Assembly (NCBI GenBank): GCA_019633425.1
Contig: WSUB01000051.1
Span: 124,001-188,000 of the forward strand
Direction of reading: 5' to 3'
DNA from: Tulasnella sp. 424
Taxonomy: Eukaryota > Basidiomycota > Agaricomycetes > Cantharellales > Tulasnellaceae
DNA length: 64,000 bases
Numbering within the stretch: position 1 is the first letter of the stretch; each line of letters opens with the position of its first letter. The notes beneath the pieces are model-generated. The model did not search any database. It was not told the origin of the DNA and was given only the letters and a program-made list of their open reading frames with translations. The position numbers and the translations under genes are program-made. Of this stretch, positions 34,464-46,480 are shown one piece after another.

Positions 34464-36208
34464 ATGCAAAGCTTCCCATCAACAAGAGCAAGCTCTCGAG
34501 TCCGTACGCTCACCAACGGCTCCAACGGCGTCGCAGCAATCAACACGTCCCCAATAGCGACGAGACTTATCTCGCTACAGGACGGCGAGGGCACACCCAT
34601 CGGCCCTGAAAGCCACCCTGCCATCCACGCTGGACGCGTCGCACTCATTACTGGTGCTGCATCTGGCATCGGATTCCAATTATGTCTTGAACTCGCACAG
34701 TAAGTCGTGATCGGCCGAAATGTCTCTCTCTACCCCTGTTGCTGCGCCACAGACTCTGCCCGTTGGAGTAACCTTTCTGACCATGTGCTTTCTCTTGCAG
34801 CCTCGGATTGCGCATTGTGATGGCAGACGTTAACGAAGATGACTTGAAGGCGGCTGCTGAGGAAATTGCCCAGATCGTAGGCCAGGCTAACGTCCTCGCG
34901 GTTCCGACGGACGTCAGCCAGATCGACCAAGTCGAGCGCTGTGAGGGCGTCCGAGTCAACGAATTTTGCTATTAGGACTGAAACTCCCCTGCCCTTTCTT
35001 TCCTTTTCAAGTGCGTGATCATGTTTTCGAGACCTACGGCGAAGTGAGTACCGGGCACCTACGTCACTCAGGGGTTCTATCTCCCTGACAGTATGAGTTC
35101 GACAGGTCAACGTCCTGTTCAACAATGCTGGAGTTGGTCTCTACGGAGGTATGCACTCGGTCTTAAGGTATCGTTACTGTTAGCTAATCAGACTGTGTCG
35201 CTTAAAGGCGCTCTGAACGGTCTTGAGAATTGGCGAAAGGTCATGGATGTCAACCTCTTTGGTGTACGCTTCACTATTTTCACCTCCTTCGTGCATTATC
35301 TGAGGCTCACGTTGACTATTTAGAGTCTCAACGTGCTTCAAACATTCACTAATAGCATGATTCACCAAGAAAATCCCTCCATCATCGTCAACACAGGATC
35401 GAAACAGGGCATTACGAACCCTCCGTACGCCTCTTTTTTCCTTCCTCTTGTTGCCGCTATGGCATAGGTGAATATCGTTCACCCTGACGTTCTCGCCACG
35501 TCTCTCTCCCTATTCCGTATACCCCTTTCCCTTCTCCCTCCCGCATGCTTTGTCTGTCGCCGTCGCCTTATGAAGCGGAAACGCTGCGTACAACGCATCG
35601 AAAGCTGGTGTTCGAATCCTCACGGAGAACTTGGCCTATGAGCTTAGGGAAGCTGGAGCAAAGGTTACAGCACATCTCTTCGTGTACGTCACTCTACACA
35701 GTCGAGACAGGTGGAAAGACAAATCTAACTTGTATTCTTTTCCTTTTTTTTTGTGGCGGGGATGTATAGCCCCGGTTGGACGTACACACAAATGACCGGC
35801 GCAACATCGTTTGACGGCAGAGGCGAGAAGCCTCCAGGTGCTTTCACTGCCGAAGAAACCGTTTGGTACCTGCTCAATAAACTCCGAGACGGGAAGTTCT
35901 ACATCATTTGCCCCGATAACGAGTGCAGCGAAGTATGTCTTCCCGTTCCCTTCCCTCCTCCTTCTCCTTGCTGGACTGTTCGTTGACTCTGGGCTCCGTG
36001 TTCTTACCAGGACCTCGACCGCCTCCGCATCAAATGGGCTGCAGGTGACCTTGTCGAAGGTCGCCCGGCTCTGAGCAGATGGCACCCCGAATGGAAGAAC
36101 ACTTTCGACGAATACGTCTCTAGCGGTCTTAACCACTTCGAGGATCGCAGAGTACAGAAGGAGAGGAGGGGCATAAAGACTCCCACCGTCCAGGGTGACA
36201 ATCTCTAA
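34464..36208 (+). CDS. Short-chain dehydrogenase/reductase
   Basis: NAD(P)-dependent oxidoreductase with Rossmann fold. The ATG at 34464 gives a 50-residue N-terminal extension before VALITGAASGIGFQLCLELA (cofactor loop TGAASGIG). Then come LRIVMADVNEDDLKAAAEE (acidic Asp after strand 2, favouring NAD), VNVLFNNAGVGLYGG (NNAG motif), NIFGVRF-type and SLNVLQTFTNSM segments, and IVNTGSKQGITNPP with the catalytic Ser region. AYNASKAGVRILTENLAYEL provides the YxxxK pair. The C-terminal exon ends IKTPTVQGDNL at 36208. About nine exons. All catalytic residues appear present. Substrate unknown. Confidence 0.9.
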
Positions 36209-37545
36209 TCGTTTGGGGTGCTTCTTGGTCCGGGCGCGGAGGATTTGGAGTGTATTGGAGGAAGCTGACGTTGAAGACGTGCATGAAAATTTGATGAGCC
36301 TTTTGGAATCATGTGTCGTGTTGTATTCTTGAACCCCTTTAACCTAGTGTAGTTTGTCGAATTGAGTTCGAAATGACAGTTCCGAAGTCTCATTGTTGGC
36401 GTCTGCGGTAAACTCCCAATCAGGCAAACTGTTGAAATGATCCATTTCCCGATTTCTTTCAATGGCAAGTGTATAATTAATTAAACACGTGAGGCCGGCA
36501 TCAGTGTATTTGGGCCGCTCCATACAGACGAACTATTGGGAAAAAAAAAAAAGCAAAAACCCTTGTTTACTGAATACCACTATGCAGAGATCACCCCCGT
36601 GTCACAGAAGATACAACGCTGAACGAGTACTCACCTCCATCTTGCAGGCATTCACACGTGACCTGACGTCAAAAAAGGAAAATCTCAAAGAGGACCGCGT
36701 CGGTCTCGGAAGCCGGTCAGAGCATGGAAAGCCACGTCTTTAGCGTTGGAGAATTCAAACCCACCATCACGGGGCTGTGGCCGTGGTGCATTGAGAGTGG
36801 GAATTTACCGCTCTCGCTTGAGATCGAACGGGAGGCTAGAACCCTTGTCGCCACTTTTTTGTACGTCGTTTTCAGAAGGTCGATGAATGTCGGCGGCATG
36901 ATTTCATTGCAGGAAGATGGGGATAAACACACATGAGCAAGGCTTGCTAAGGAACGTTGGTCTGCTGTTTCTTGGGCTTCAAACGTGTAAACGCAATGGA
37001 GGCCGAGGGGAGGGCAATGATGGCACAAGATGTCGAGTTCAGTCCGATGACCCAGCCCCAGAGTCCCCGACCCTTCAGACGGTATCCGTGACTCCATGAA
37101 TAAGCATCGGACTTCGGAAACGGCTGAGCTCTAAACCGGGCCGAGGATTGTGTCCTGAGAGGGATGCCACTGCTGACCTGGGCGTTTTAGTTACGCGAGA
37201 CCAAAACGCCGCTGCGCGCAGAAACGTGACCTCCTGACAAGCCCTTGTTGACCGCTCACGGGGACATGGCGCTGTTACTACTGCCCATAACCTGTGCGCG
37301 AACAGGGTCAACTGTTAGCGAAACAAAAGGGCTTGTCTGCTGACGACTCTGGCGAGGGGTGTTTCGATGACCTGAAGGCGGCGATTTGTTTGTGGCCTGA
37401 AGACATGTGAGCGTTGCGTGATCAGCCCCGGACCTTCGACGCAAAACCCAACCTGAGAGGGTTGCAATAGGCGAGGGCAAGATCCCGTTTTCATAGCTTA
37501 TGACCTATTACGAACAAGACGTGACTTGGTCCAGAATCCCATCGA
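36209..37545. other. Intergenic region between the short-chain dehydrogenase and GDH2
   Basis: About 1.3 kb. A minus-strand frame of 126 codons (36717-37097) starts with ATG and contains MPPTFIDLLKTTYKKV, but there is no other support, so it is only a weak candidate. An A-run lies at 36541-36552. The right end is the GDH2 promoter. Confidence 0.45.
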
Positions 37546-37553
37546 TATAAAAA
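37546..37553 (+). promoter_or_regulatory. TATA box of the GDH2 gene
   Basis: TATAAAAA lies about 100 bases upstream of the ATG at 37654 and is followed by a strongly CT-rich leader (37580-37620), typical for a highly expressed fungal gene. Confidence 0.7.
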
Positions 37554-37653
37554 GGACTAGGCTCGTCTGCAGAGAGACTTCCATCCTCCCCCTCCTACCA
37601 CCCATTTCTCCCCCCTTTGCACGTTCCATCTCCTCGCTACATCGTCTCTCATC

Positions 37654-40600
37654 ATGAACACTAGCGGCACATCAGAAGCCAGTGGTGCTGCCACTCCCAT
37701 CGATACTCAGGTAGATACCATCGTCGCGTCCCCTGCCAGTCGCGATCGACCTTGACTGAACCCTGGTCACGCGCCTTTAAGCTCAACAGCGGCACCAAAA
37801 CCCCAGGACGCCAATACCTCTCCGCTGGAGGTCGCCCTGGAGGCTCACGAACGGGCAGCGAAACCCCATCGCATCGCATCGAGAACGAGCCGTACGTCGC
37901 GGTGGCACTTTGCCCTTCCCCGCGTTCTCTTCGTAGGCGGCGCCTAACCCAAGACTATCTTTTATCTCTCTTCTGTCCAGCGGGTACACGACCCCCGTGT
38001 TCAGCGGCAAGCTCGCGCAACAAAAGTTAGTTGAAGCTAAACTCGCTTCGTCCGGATTCATCCCTCGAAATCTCGTCTCTGGGGAAGTTGGTTGGTTCTA
38101 CGAGTGAGTGAATATCTCCAGAACGCGGACCTTTCCATGTTGACCTGTGATGCCCCCGCCACAGGAACCTCGGCATAGACGACACGTACTTTGCCAATGA
38201 ATCTCAGGATGTCATCGCTGGTACGTTAGCCTCGCTGTTTTCATTCCATTTCAAGGCTCCTTCCGCTGATAACGATATCATATTTTGTTCTAGACCACAT
38301 CATTGCCCTCTTTGGCGCGAAACTCCTCGCTTACACAAAACGCGATCCTGCCCAGCTCGTAATCGATCTCGAGAAGATCACAGAAGAAGGCCAAGAGGGC
38401 AAGGAAGGTGCTGTTTTCATCCACACCTCTGAACCGGGCAAGAGTTCCACCTCTGGTCCCGGCTCGCAATGCGAACGCCGGTGAGTAACAAGAGACCTTT
38501 GTTCCTAACCAACGACCGAGAATAGTCTTTCTGATGATTACTGGGTACCTTTAGCATCGATGCCCGCTATCTCGACAACTCTACCGTAGACAAAGCATAC
38601 CGACTCGAAACCTACCGCAGTGCAGGCCAAGTCTCTACAACGGCTCCCCAACAACTCCGTTGCTACTTCGTCTCGCGCTGCTCATTCCCAACTCCACCAG
38701 CGGACAACCCAAAATGCCTCAACAAAAACGGCCAAACCGACATTCGCCTTGTTTCCGATAAGAGTTTCCTCGAGAAGGCTTCCGAAAACACTTTGAACGT
38801 CTATCAGGATGTGATGTGGAACGTCGAGAAACGGTTCGGTCCAGTGATCGAGATGTTCGAGGTTGAGGAGACGAGAGAACGGAGAATCGTGATTGGTTAC
38901 AAGATGGGAGGAACGAAGAATTTCTTCAGGTAAGGGAATGGGTGGAACGAAAGTAATGACTTTCACCAGCTAACTTGTTCGCCGCATTCTCTAGTGCCTT
39001 GTCCGATCTTTACCACTTCTATGGCTTGTTCTCGGCACGCAAGTACGTTGAACAATTCGCCAATGGTGTTACCATCATCTGTGCGTGTTTTGGGGACCTT
39101 CATTGCTCCCTCTTTCTTGACTGACGCGCGGTGACATCACTCGCTAGCTCTCTACCTCAACCCTCTCCCCCAATCCTCCGCTCCCCCAATCGAGTCGACC
39201 ATCTTCCAAGTCATCAAAGAGGCATCTCTCCTCTACTGCTTACCCGAGAATCCATTCTTCCGTACTCAACCAACTGGCGCGGATCCTTCGGTCGAGGGTC
39301 CCTTGGGCAGTCTCGGACATGCTGTACAAGAGGCGACGTATGCTTGTAAGCTCCTTCAGGTCTCTTCTTGGGCTGCACAGTGGCTTATTGGAGTGCGCGA
39401 TCTCAGACTGCGGATGGATCTTTGCCCAACATTTCTGCAACCGACTTGGATCGGCTTACCATAAGCTCAAGACCGTTCTCGACGAAAGCGAGGCGACTCA
39501 TGCGGAAGTCTTGAACGACATCAAGACCAGGTTCCGTGAGGAGACGTATACTCGTCAGAGCATTATGGATGTCATCTTCGCTCATCCTGATTTGGTGGGT
39601 ATCATTGGCCCCGGCGACGAGACTCTGTTCTGACCGATTGCTGGCACTTTAGCTCCGTTTGCTGTATGTCAACTTCGCCATGGAACACTACCCCGCTTCC
39701 GAAGAGGAGGCAAGCAAGTTGGTGTAAGTGTCTATCGTCGCGTGAACGTAAGGACGCGAGTGCTTATTTTGACGCGGCCGCAGTCCCACCCTGTCGTACC
39801 AGCGCCTTCAGACGAACCAGTATCTCTCCTACGACGACTTGAAAGCCAAGCTCCGCAAATCAGTCCCCAACAAGCACGAACTCGCCGTCTTGGAAGCCTT
39901 TTTGGAATTCAACAGGCACATCTTGAAGACCAATTTCTACCAACCCACCAAAGTCGCCTTGTCGTTCCGCCTGAACCCCGAATTCCTCCACAAGATTGAA
40001 TACCCCAAGACGCCATTTGGCATCTTCTTGGTCATCGGAAGCGACTTCCGTGGATTCCATGTGAGGTTTAGGGATGTCGCTCGAGGTGGTATTCGAATTG
40101 TGAGGAGTAGGGGTAAGGAGAACTACTCTATCAATCAGAGGACTTTGTACGTGAGGTCCGCTTTCTTTGGAATTTCGAGATATTGATTATGTTTCATAAA
40201 TAGGTTCGACGAGAACTACGCCCTTGCTTCAACCCAATCGCTCAAGAACAAGGATATCCCTGAAGGTGGTGCCAAGGGTACCATCTTGCCCAGTTTGGGA
40301 GCCGAGCCTCGTCGATGCTTCGAGAAATACGTTGATGTGCGTGAATTCCCGTGATGCATTTTAGCCATGTCGCTAATTTTCGCTTGCAGGCCATGATCGA
40401 CTTGTTGATTCCAGGAGAGACCCCTGGTATCAAGGGCCCCATCGTCGATAACTACGGCAACGTCGAGATCCTGTTCTTCGGTCCTGATGAGGGAACTGCT
40501 GACTTGATGGACTGGGCTGCTTGTGAGTATTCTTTGATCTCATGGTTACCTTTGCCACGCGTCTAACTGATGCCCCACCTTAAATCAGTGCACGCTCGAG

Positions 40601-42012
40601 AACGTGGTGCTGCCTGGTGGAAGTCGTTTACGACCGGCAAGTCTGCCGAGCAACTCGGCGGTATCCCACACGACACATATGGCATGACTACGTTATCTGT
40701 TCGACAATACGTTACTGGCGTGTACAAGGTCTTTGGCTTGGACGAAAGCAAGATTTATAAGGTTCAGACTGGTGGACCTGATGGGGATCTCGGAAGCAGT
40801 ACGTTGCCCCCCACGCATAATATTCTAATTTATCCTTTTTCTAACCGGCTTGTTGGGTTCGCTTAAAAGACGAAATTCTCCTCGGAAATGAGAAGACCAC
40901 GACTGTCATTGATGGTTCTGGCGTGATCCACGATCCTCATGGATTGAACCTCGAGGAGCTTCGTCGCTTGGCCAAGGCCAGGAAGATGATTTCCAACTTT
41001 GACAAGTCCAAGTTGAGCAAGGATGGTTATGTCGTACTCTGCGAGGACCAGGACCTCAAGTTACCATGTAAGTCTTGTCCGAATTACGGGGTGAGATTCG
41101 ACACGAATTAACCTCACCTTCCGCAGCTGGAGAGATTGTTCCCGACGGAACCGACTTCAGGAACGTCGCACATCTTCGCTACAAGTCGGACATCTTTGTT
41201 CCTTGCGGTGGACGGTGAGCCTAGGCATATTATATTGGGTCTAAGCGGCTTCTCATCTCGGCTTTCTCGTTATAGACCGGAAGCTGTTAATATCTCCAAT
41301 GTCTCGCAACTCGTGGATGCCGACGGCAAACCTCATTTCAAGTATATTATCGAGGGTGCCAACCTGTTCCTTACCCAACAAGCGCGTTTGTGGCTGGAGA
41401 AGCGCAACGTTGTCGTTATCAAAGATTCAAGCGCCAACAAGGTATGCAGTCCTCTATTCACGACTCCCTTTCCTTGGGGCTGACCAGGTTACCAATCGAT
41501 AGGGTGGTGTCACGTCGTCGTCTCTCGAAGTCTTGGCTGGCCTTGGCCTCTCCGACCAGGAGTACATGGACCTGATGATTTTCAAAGATGGCAAGCCTTC
41601 AGAGTTTTACAAGTCGTACGTCAAGAACATCCAAGCCAAGATCACCGAAAACGCCGCTCTCGAGTTCGGCTGCATCCAGAAGGAGTCCGATCGTCAAGGT
41701 GGCGTCAAGCCCCGCACCCTCATTTCCGACGAACTTTCCTCCACATTGAACGACCTGCAAGCGGAGCTCGAGTCTTCGGACTTGTTCGAGGATGTTCCGT
41801 CGAGGAGAAACGTGTTGAGCCGGGCCATTCCGGATACGCTTGTGAAGCAGGTTGGATTGGACACGCTGATGACGCGTTTGCCAGAAGCATACCAGCGGGC
41901 GTTGTTCTCGAGCTGGGTGGCAGCTCATTACATCTACGAGTACGGTACCCAGGCAACACCTGTCGATTTCTATCACTTCATCCGGAAGCTAGAAAAGCCG
42001 TCGAGCGCCTAA
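37654..42012 (+). CDS. GDH2: NAD-specific glutamate dehydrogenase, large fungal type
   Basis: Catalyses oxidative deamination of glutamate to 2-oxoglutarate, used when glutamate is a carbon or nitrogen source. Start ATG at 37654 (MNTSGTSEASGAATPID). The first intron (from 37711) probably ends near 37790. Conserved parts: GYTTPVFSGKLAQQKLVEAKL (about 37980-38040), the long N-terminal regulatory domain, then the catalytic dehydrogenase domain with FHVRFRDVARGGIRIVRS (about 40045-40110), IPEGGAKGTILPS (about 40255), and the Rossmann part with IVDNYGNVEILFFGPDEGTA (about 40440-40500). Later blocks are YIIEGANLFLTQQARL and VVIKDSSANKGGVTSSS (spanning the intron at 41442-41502). Stop 42010-42012. 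About 1050 residues with many short introns. Identity is secure. Confidence 0.95.
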
Positions 42013-42465
42013 TGACTTGGATTAATTTGGTTTTTTCCCCTTTCAATATCTCCTTTTCTGTATCATTTTCGAATTGTGTTATAATAGAAAGAAAAGATCT
42101 TTTGACTTCCCCTGTTCAAGCCACTGGTCTTGATCGAATGTTTGCAGGGCAAGGGGGAGTTATCGGCGCAAGGGTGCCGATATCAGTGCCGTTGGAGGCG
42201 GAGGTTTGGTAGACCTTGTTTTGGCAGGGGAATTCCCGACTTGTGGTGTTGGGATAAAATCTTTGGATATTCGGTGCATAAGGGTGAGGTGAGGAGAAAG
42301 CCCAGCTCAAGGTCCCCGGTGTGGAGCTTATTTAAAATGCCCTAAAAGGTGCCTAACCTCCGAATCTCACTCCAGTCATCACTCATCCCACCGAGTCTCG
42401 CTCACCGTCTTCCAACGACAACAGCCCTCATCTTCAAGACGGGTACGACACCTTCAAAGCCACCC

Positions 42466-43473
42466 ATGCCAAAGGCAGAGTCTCCTAAACACTCTAAGAC
42501 ACCAGATGACCCAACAAGGCCGGTCTCTCCACATCGCGTCGCTATCCCCCCAACCCCTGCCACCGTTGTGCTCTCAGATCCCATCGATAATGTCAAGACT
42601 AGTCCTTCAACATCTCCTAAGAAGAGCTTAGAGAAGGATAAGGAGAATCCGTCGAGACAGTCTCCTGCCCCAGTGTCACGAGCTGCCAGGGCAGTGAGCG
42701 AGGCTCCAGAACCACCAAGGCCAGAGCCTACCTCTCCAATCACTGCCGTCAAGTCTGCCCAGCCTGGCGCGGGCAATAATGAAGCAGCCCCCTCGTCCAA
42801 GGTGAGTGCTTTTGGTCGTTCGACCGCTCGTCTGCGATCCGATTTCAATGTGATCTGACGCGGGTTTCCCTTATTCACGTCCTCCAACGTTAATTTCGCT
42901 CACCGCTCTGGCGCGTGCGTTTCACCAATGTTACATTCCTGGGTCGACCTTGCACTCTCCATCTTTCCTTCTCTTTCATGACGCACGACTCATGACGCTC
43001 CACAAACCGGAATCGACTCAACGGCACGAACCCTGCGATTCCGACATCCGCTTCGCCCCCATTGGCTTGGACAGCCGATAATCGACAGGGAGATCTTTGA
43101 TCAAATCCTGGAAATGGACGACGACCCCGAAGACCGCGAGTTTAGCAAGTCTCTCGTCTGGGAGTATTTCGACCAAGTCGTCGAGACTTTCGCAGACATG
43201 GATAAAGCTATCAGGGCAAACGACCTCCTCAAACTCAGCAACCTCGGTCACTTCCTCAAAGGCTCTTCAGCAGCGCTGGGCATATTGAAGGTTCAGGCGA
43301 CATGCGAGATTATTCAGCATGTTGGGAAGCTGAGGCCGGCGGGTGATCAGCCTGTATCGCTGACCAAAGCAGAGGCCATCGAGAGGCTAAAGGTGCTGAA
43401 AACTCAGGCGGAAAAGGAGTACAAGGAAGCAGAGGCATGGCTAAGGGATTACTACAAGGACCCAAAAGCCTAG
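42466..43473 (+). CDS. YPD1: Ypd1-like histidine phosphotransfer (HPt) protein
   Basis: Phosphorelay intermediate that passes phosphate from hybrid histidine kinases to response regulators. Two exons, 42466-42801 and 43075-43473, join in phase to give about 244 residues. The second exon is a full HPt domain: PIIDREIFDQILEMDDD, FSKSLVWEYFDQVVETF, then LGHFLKGSSAALG with the phospho-accepting His, and a C-terminal helix ending YYKDPKA. The first exon adds a 112-residue Ser/Pro/Lys-rich disordered tail (MPKAESPKHSKTPDD), long compared with yeast Ypd1. The joining intron is 273 nt, much longer than others in this window, and could hide another exon or an alternative short start. Confidence 0.9.
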
Positions 43474-44285
43474 ACGGGTTAGAAGCCTTGTGTACTATCG
43501 ACTTCTCCCCTTTCCCGCCCCCCTCCGACCTCCGCACCTGTTTCTTTAGTTTTGTCTCCTCCATTACTCACCATTTCGTTTTCAAGTCACTTTGTCAATG
43601 TTATTTTCTCTGTCTTCCCTTTCATCACCGTCTTTTTACAGCATCCCTTCTCGATTGGCCACCACCATTCCACTTGTAAACCCCCCTTCTCCTTTTTCTC
43701 GAACGTCATCAGCCCTTTCAGATACACGCCATCCCGGCTGATACGCTCACGCATACACGAGCCCATGCATTTTCCTCATCCCTTAGCGGTTTCATGGTAT
43801 CGTTGCTGCTTTGCGTCGTCTGTATTTCTGGTCTGAGGCTTTGTTCGGGGATCCTGTTGTTATCATTCAATTCAAAAGTTGTGAATCCTGCAGTATTAGC
43901 TTCGAGAACCTACATCTCATCTCAGAAGCCAGAGGGCTGCAATTGAGCCCGATCTGAAGGGGAGGGATACGCGAAAGTAAGCGCCCTCTTCTCCCACTCA
44001 CCCGAGGCTGTAGAGATCATCCCGAATGCGATCCACGTGGTAATAAACTTCATTGCTCGGAGCGATACGACCGCTGAATGAGATGGACACGTGTAGAACC
44101 GCTGTCAGGGTATTCCATTACTTAAAAAAATAAAAAGACATGGTTCCCATACTTTCCCAGCTACGCCGCCTAACGAGAAGAAACGACGTTTGGACAATTG
44201 TCTGACTCTTGACAAAAACGACAGACAAACAGCAAGCACACCATCAACTGCGCCGTTTCCGTGCTAGTTGTTCGTTTGGCAAGCG
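43474..44285. other. Region between YPD1 and the first G-alpha gene
   Basis: Starts with a CT-rich YPD1 3' flank. From about 43780 onward it is closely repeated at 45985-46480 ahead of the second G-alpha gene, including blocks near TATCGTTGCTGCTTTGCGTC and GAGATCATCCCGAATGCGAT. This marks the left edge of the tandem unit and includes the G-alpha-1 promoter. Confidence 0.6.
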
Positions 44286-45848
44286 ATGGGCGCACACATG
44301 TCGGTCGAAGAAAAGGCAGCGCGGGCGAGGAGTATGGCCATTGACCAGCAGATCGAGCTGGATTCGAGGCTGTTTAGACGTGAGCTAAAAGTCTTACTAC
44401 TGGGTGTGCATGGTTCAAATTCCATTTCAAAGTTTACCCTTACGCTAACCGATAATGCCATGTAACGGAACGCCATGCTACATGAACAGGGGCCCCAGGA
44501 TCTGGCAAGAGCGCAATCATCAGCCGGATACAGATGACGCAATGCGGTTTCGGCGACCTGGAAAAGTTCCGTCTCGTTATATACACGAACTTCGTCCATT
44601 TGGCAAAGGAGGTTATTTGGACAATGAGGAAGATTGGTGTGGACTGTGTCGAAGAGATTAATAGAGTGCGTCACGTTCCCTGCATTCCGTCGCCTCTTAC
44701 ATTACATCCAAGTCCCCTTTCAATTCGGACTCACCGTCCTCCTATTTCCATGATCTTCTCACCACCCCGCCCAACCTCGTACTTTTCAACGACCATGTAC
44801 GACATAAAACGCCCGCCTACCCGCCTTCCCATTCAAACTTAACAGACGGGCGCAGAGAAAATCTTCGCATACGAAGTCGGGTCCGACCCATCATTTCGCT
44901 TAGCCCCCGACATCGCCAACGCCATCGAATCGTTATGGAAAGACCCCGTCATCGCCACTGTCATGGACCAGTGGCCGCACTATTCCGATTCGGACCTCCT
45001 GGATTCCGCAAGTTATTTCTTTTCACACGTGCAGAGGATCGCGCAAAGGAATTATTACCCTTACGAGGAGGACGTATTGAATGCAAGGGCGACTACGAGT
45101 GGGATTGTCGAGACGAGGTTTCATATAGGGGCATTGTCGCTTCGGTGCGTAACTTGCCGCCCAGCCAATGCCTCATTGCAAACCTACCTACCATATGTGC
45201 TGCATTTGAACAGCGTCTTTGACACTGGCGGACTAAGCTCCGAACGCAAAAAATGGATTCACTGCTTCGAAGCCGTTCCCTACATCTTCTTCTGCGCGCC
45301 GCTTTCCAACTACGATCAAGTCCTTTCTGAAGACTGTCAAAAAACCCGAATGACCGAATCCCTAGTCTTGTTTGAATCTGTTGTCAACTCACCGTGGTTT
45401 TCAACGACGTCGATTATTTTGTTTCTAACCAAAATCAACCTTTTTAAGGCCAAATTGCCAAAAGTGCCGATGGATAAATATTTTCCGGAGTATACAGGTG
45501 GATCGGATATCAATAACGCGGCTAAGTATATTTTATGGAGGTACGCGCAGGCGAACAGGGCGAGGTTGAGCATCTACCCCCAGTGAGTTGTCTAGCGTTG
45601 GTTTCGCAGGACGCGATATGCTCTCCTCGGCTTTGCTATTGGCGTTGGCTCACTCGGACCTCCCAAAATTGTGAGTTTAACACGAGAAACAGATGCATCG
45701 GATGTGAGTTCTAGCACCAGGTTCGTTTAGCTGGTCAGTGCGGCTGATGAAGAATTGCCCTGTTTCGTAGGTCCGACAGGTCTTGGCTGCAGTAAAGGAG
45801 ACGGTATTGCAGGACTGGAAAGCACTCAGAGACTCTGGCATCCTATGA
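44286..45848 (+). CDS. Divergent G-protein alpha subunit, array copy 1 (switch II Gln replaced by Leu)
   Basis: Six exons, 44286-44403, 44490-44665, 44846-45144, 45214-45582, 45676-45703 and 45771-45848, join in frame to 355 residues, a normal G-alpha length. N-terminus MGAHMSVEEKAARARSMAID keeps Gly2 for myristoylation but lacks the usual Cys3. The P-loop is GAPGSGKSA; the helical domain includes [18 protein letters not shown]. Switch I is ARATTSGIVET with the catalytic Arg retained. Switch II is FDTGGLSSERKKWIHCFE: the catalytic Gln of DxGGQ is Leu, the classical GTPase-blocking change. The guanine motif is LTKINLF instead of NKxD, so both Asn and Asp are changed. The TCAT-like loop is HLTRETDASD. 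The C-terminus KALRDSGIL is canonical in style. Probably a membrane-associated signalling protein with slow hydrolysis or unusual nucleotide choice; this is inference. Confidence 0.88.
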
Positions 45849-46480
45849 TATCTTTCTTACAGTGCTTCGCCATTCTCTCGTATATCACTTGTTTGTTCCA
45901 ATCGGCAGGCAGTCATGGCTGTCGTCCTTGTGGTACATGTTGCCACAATTAACTGGTCTAAAGTGCAAACCTTGCCTGCGGGATTTCCAATTTCGTGGTA
46001 TCGTTGCTGCTTTGCGTCGTCGGTATTTCTTGTCCGAGGCCCCCGTTTTGTTCGGTCTTCCTGCTGTTATCATTCAATTCAGAAGTCGTGAGTCCTGCGA
46101 TATTGGCTCCAGAGCCTTGCGGCTCATCTGGGGGGCCGGAGGGCTGCAATTGAGCCCGATCTGAAGGGAAGGGATAAGCGAAAGTAAGCGCCCTCTTTCC
46201 CCAGTCACAAGGCTGCAGAGATCATCCCGAATGCGATCCACGTGGTAATGAACTTCATTGCTCGGAGCGATACGACCGCTGAACGAGATGGACACGTGTA
46301 GATCCGCTGCCAGGGTATCCCATTACTTAAAAAAAAAAATAGACATGGCTCCCATACTTGCCCCGCCACACCGCCCCGCGACGTTTGGACAATCACCTGA
46401 CTCTTGACAAAAACGACAGACAAACAGCAAGCACACCATCGACTGCGCCCTTTCCGTGAACGTTGTTCGTTTGGCGAGCA

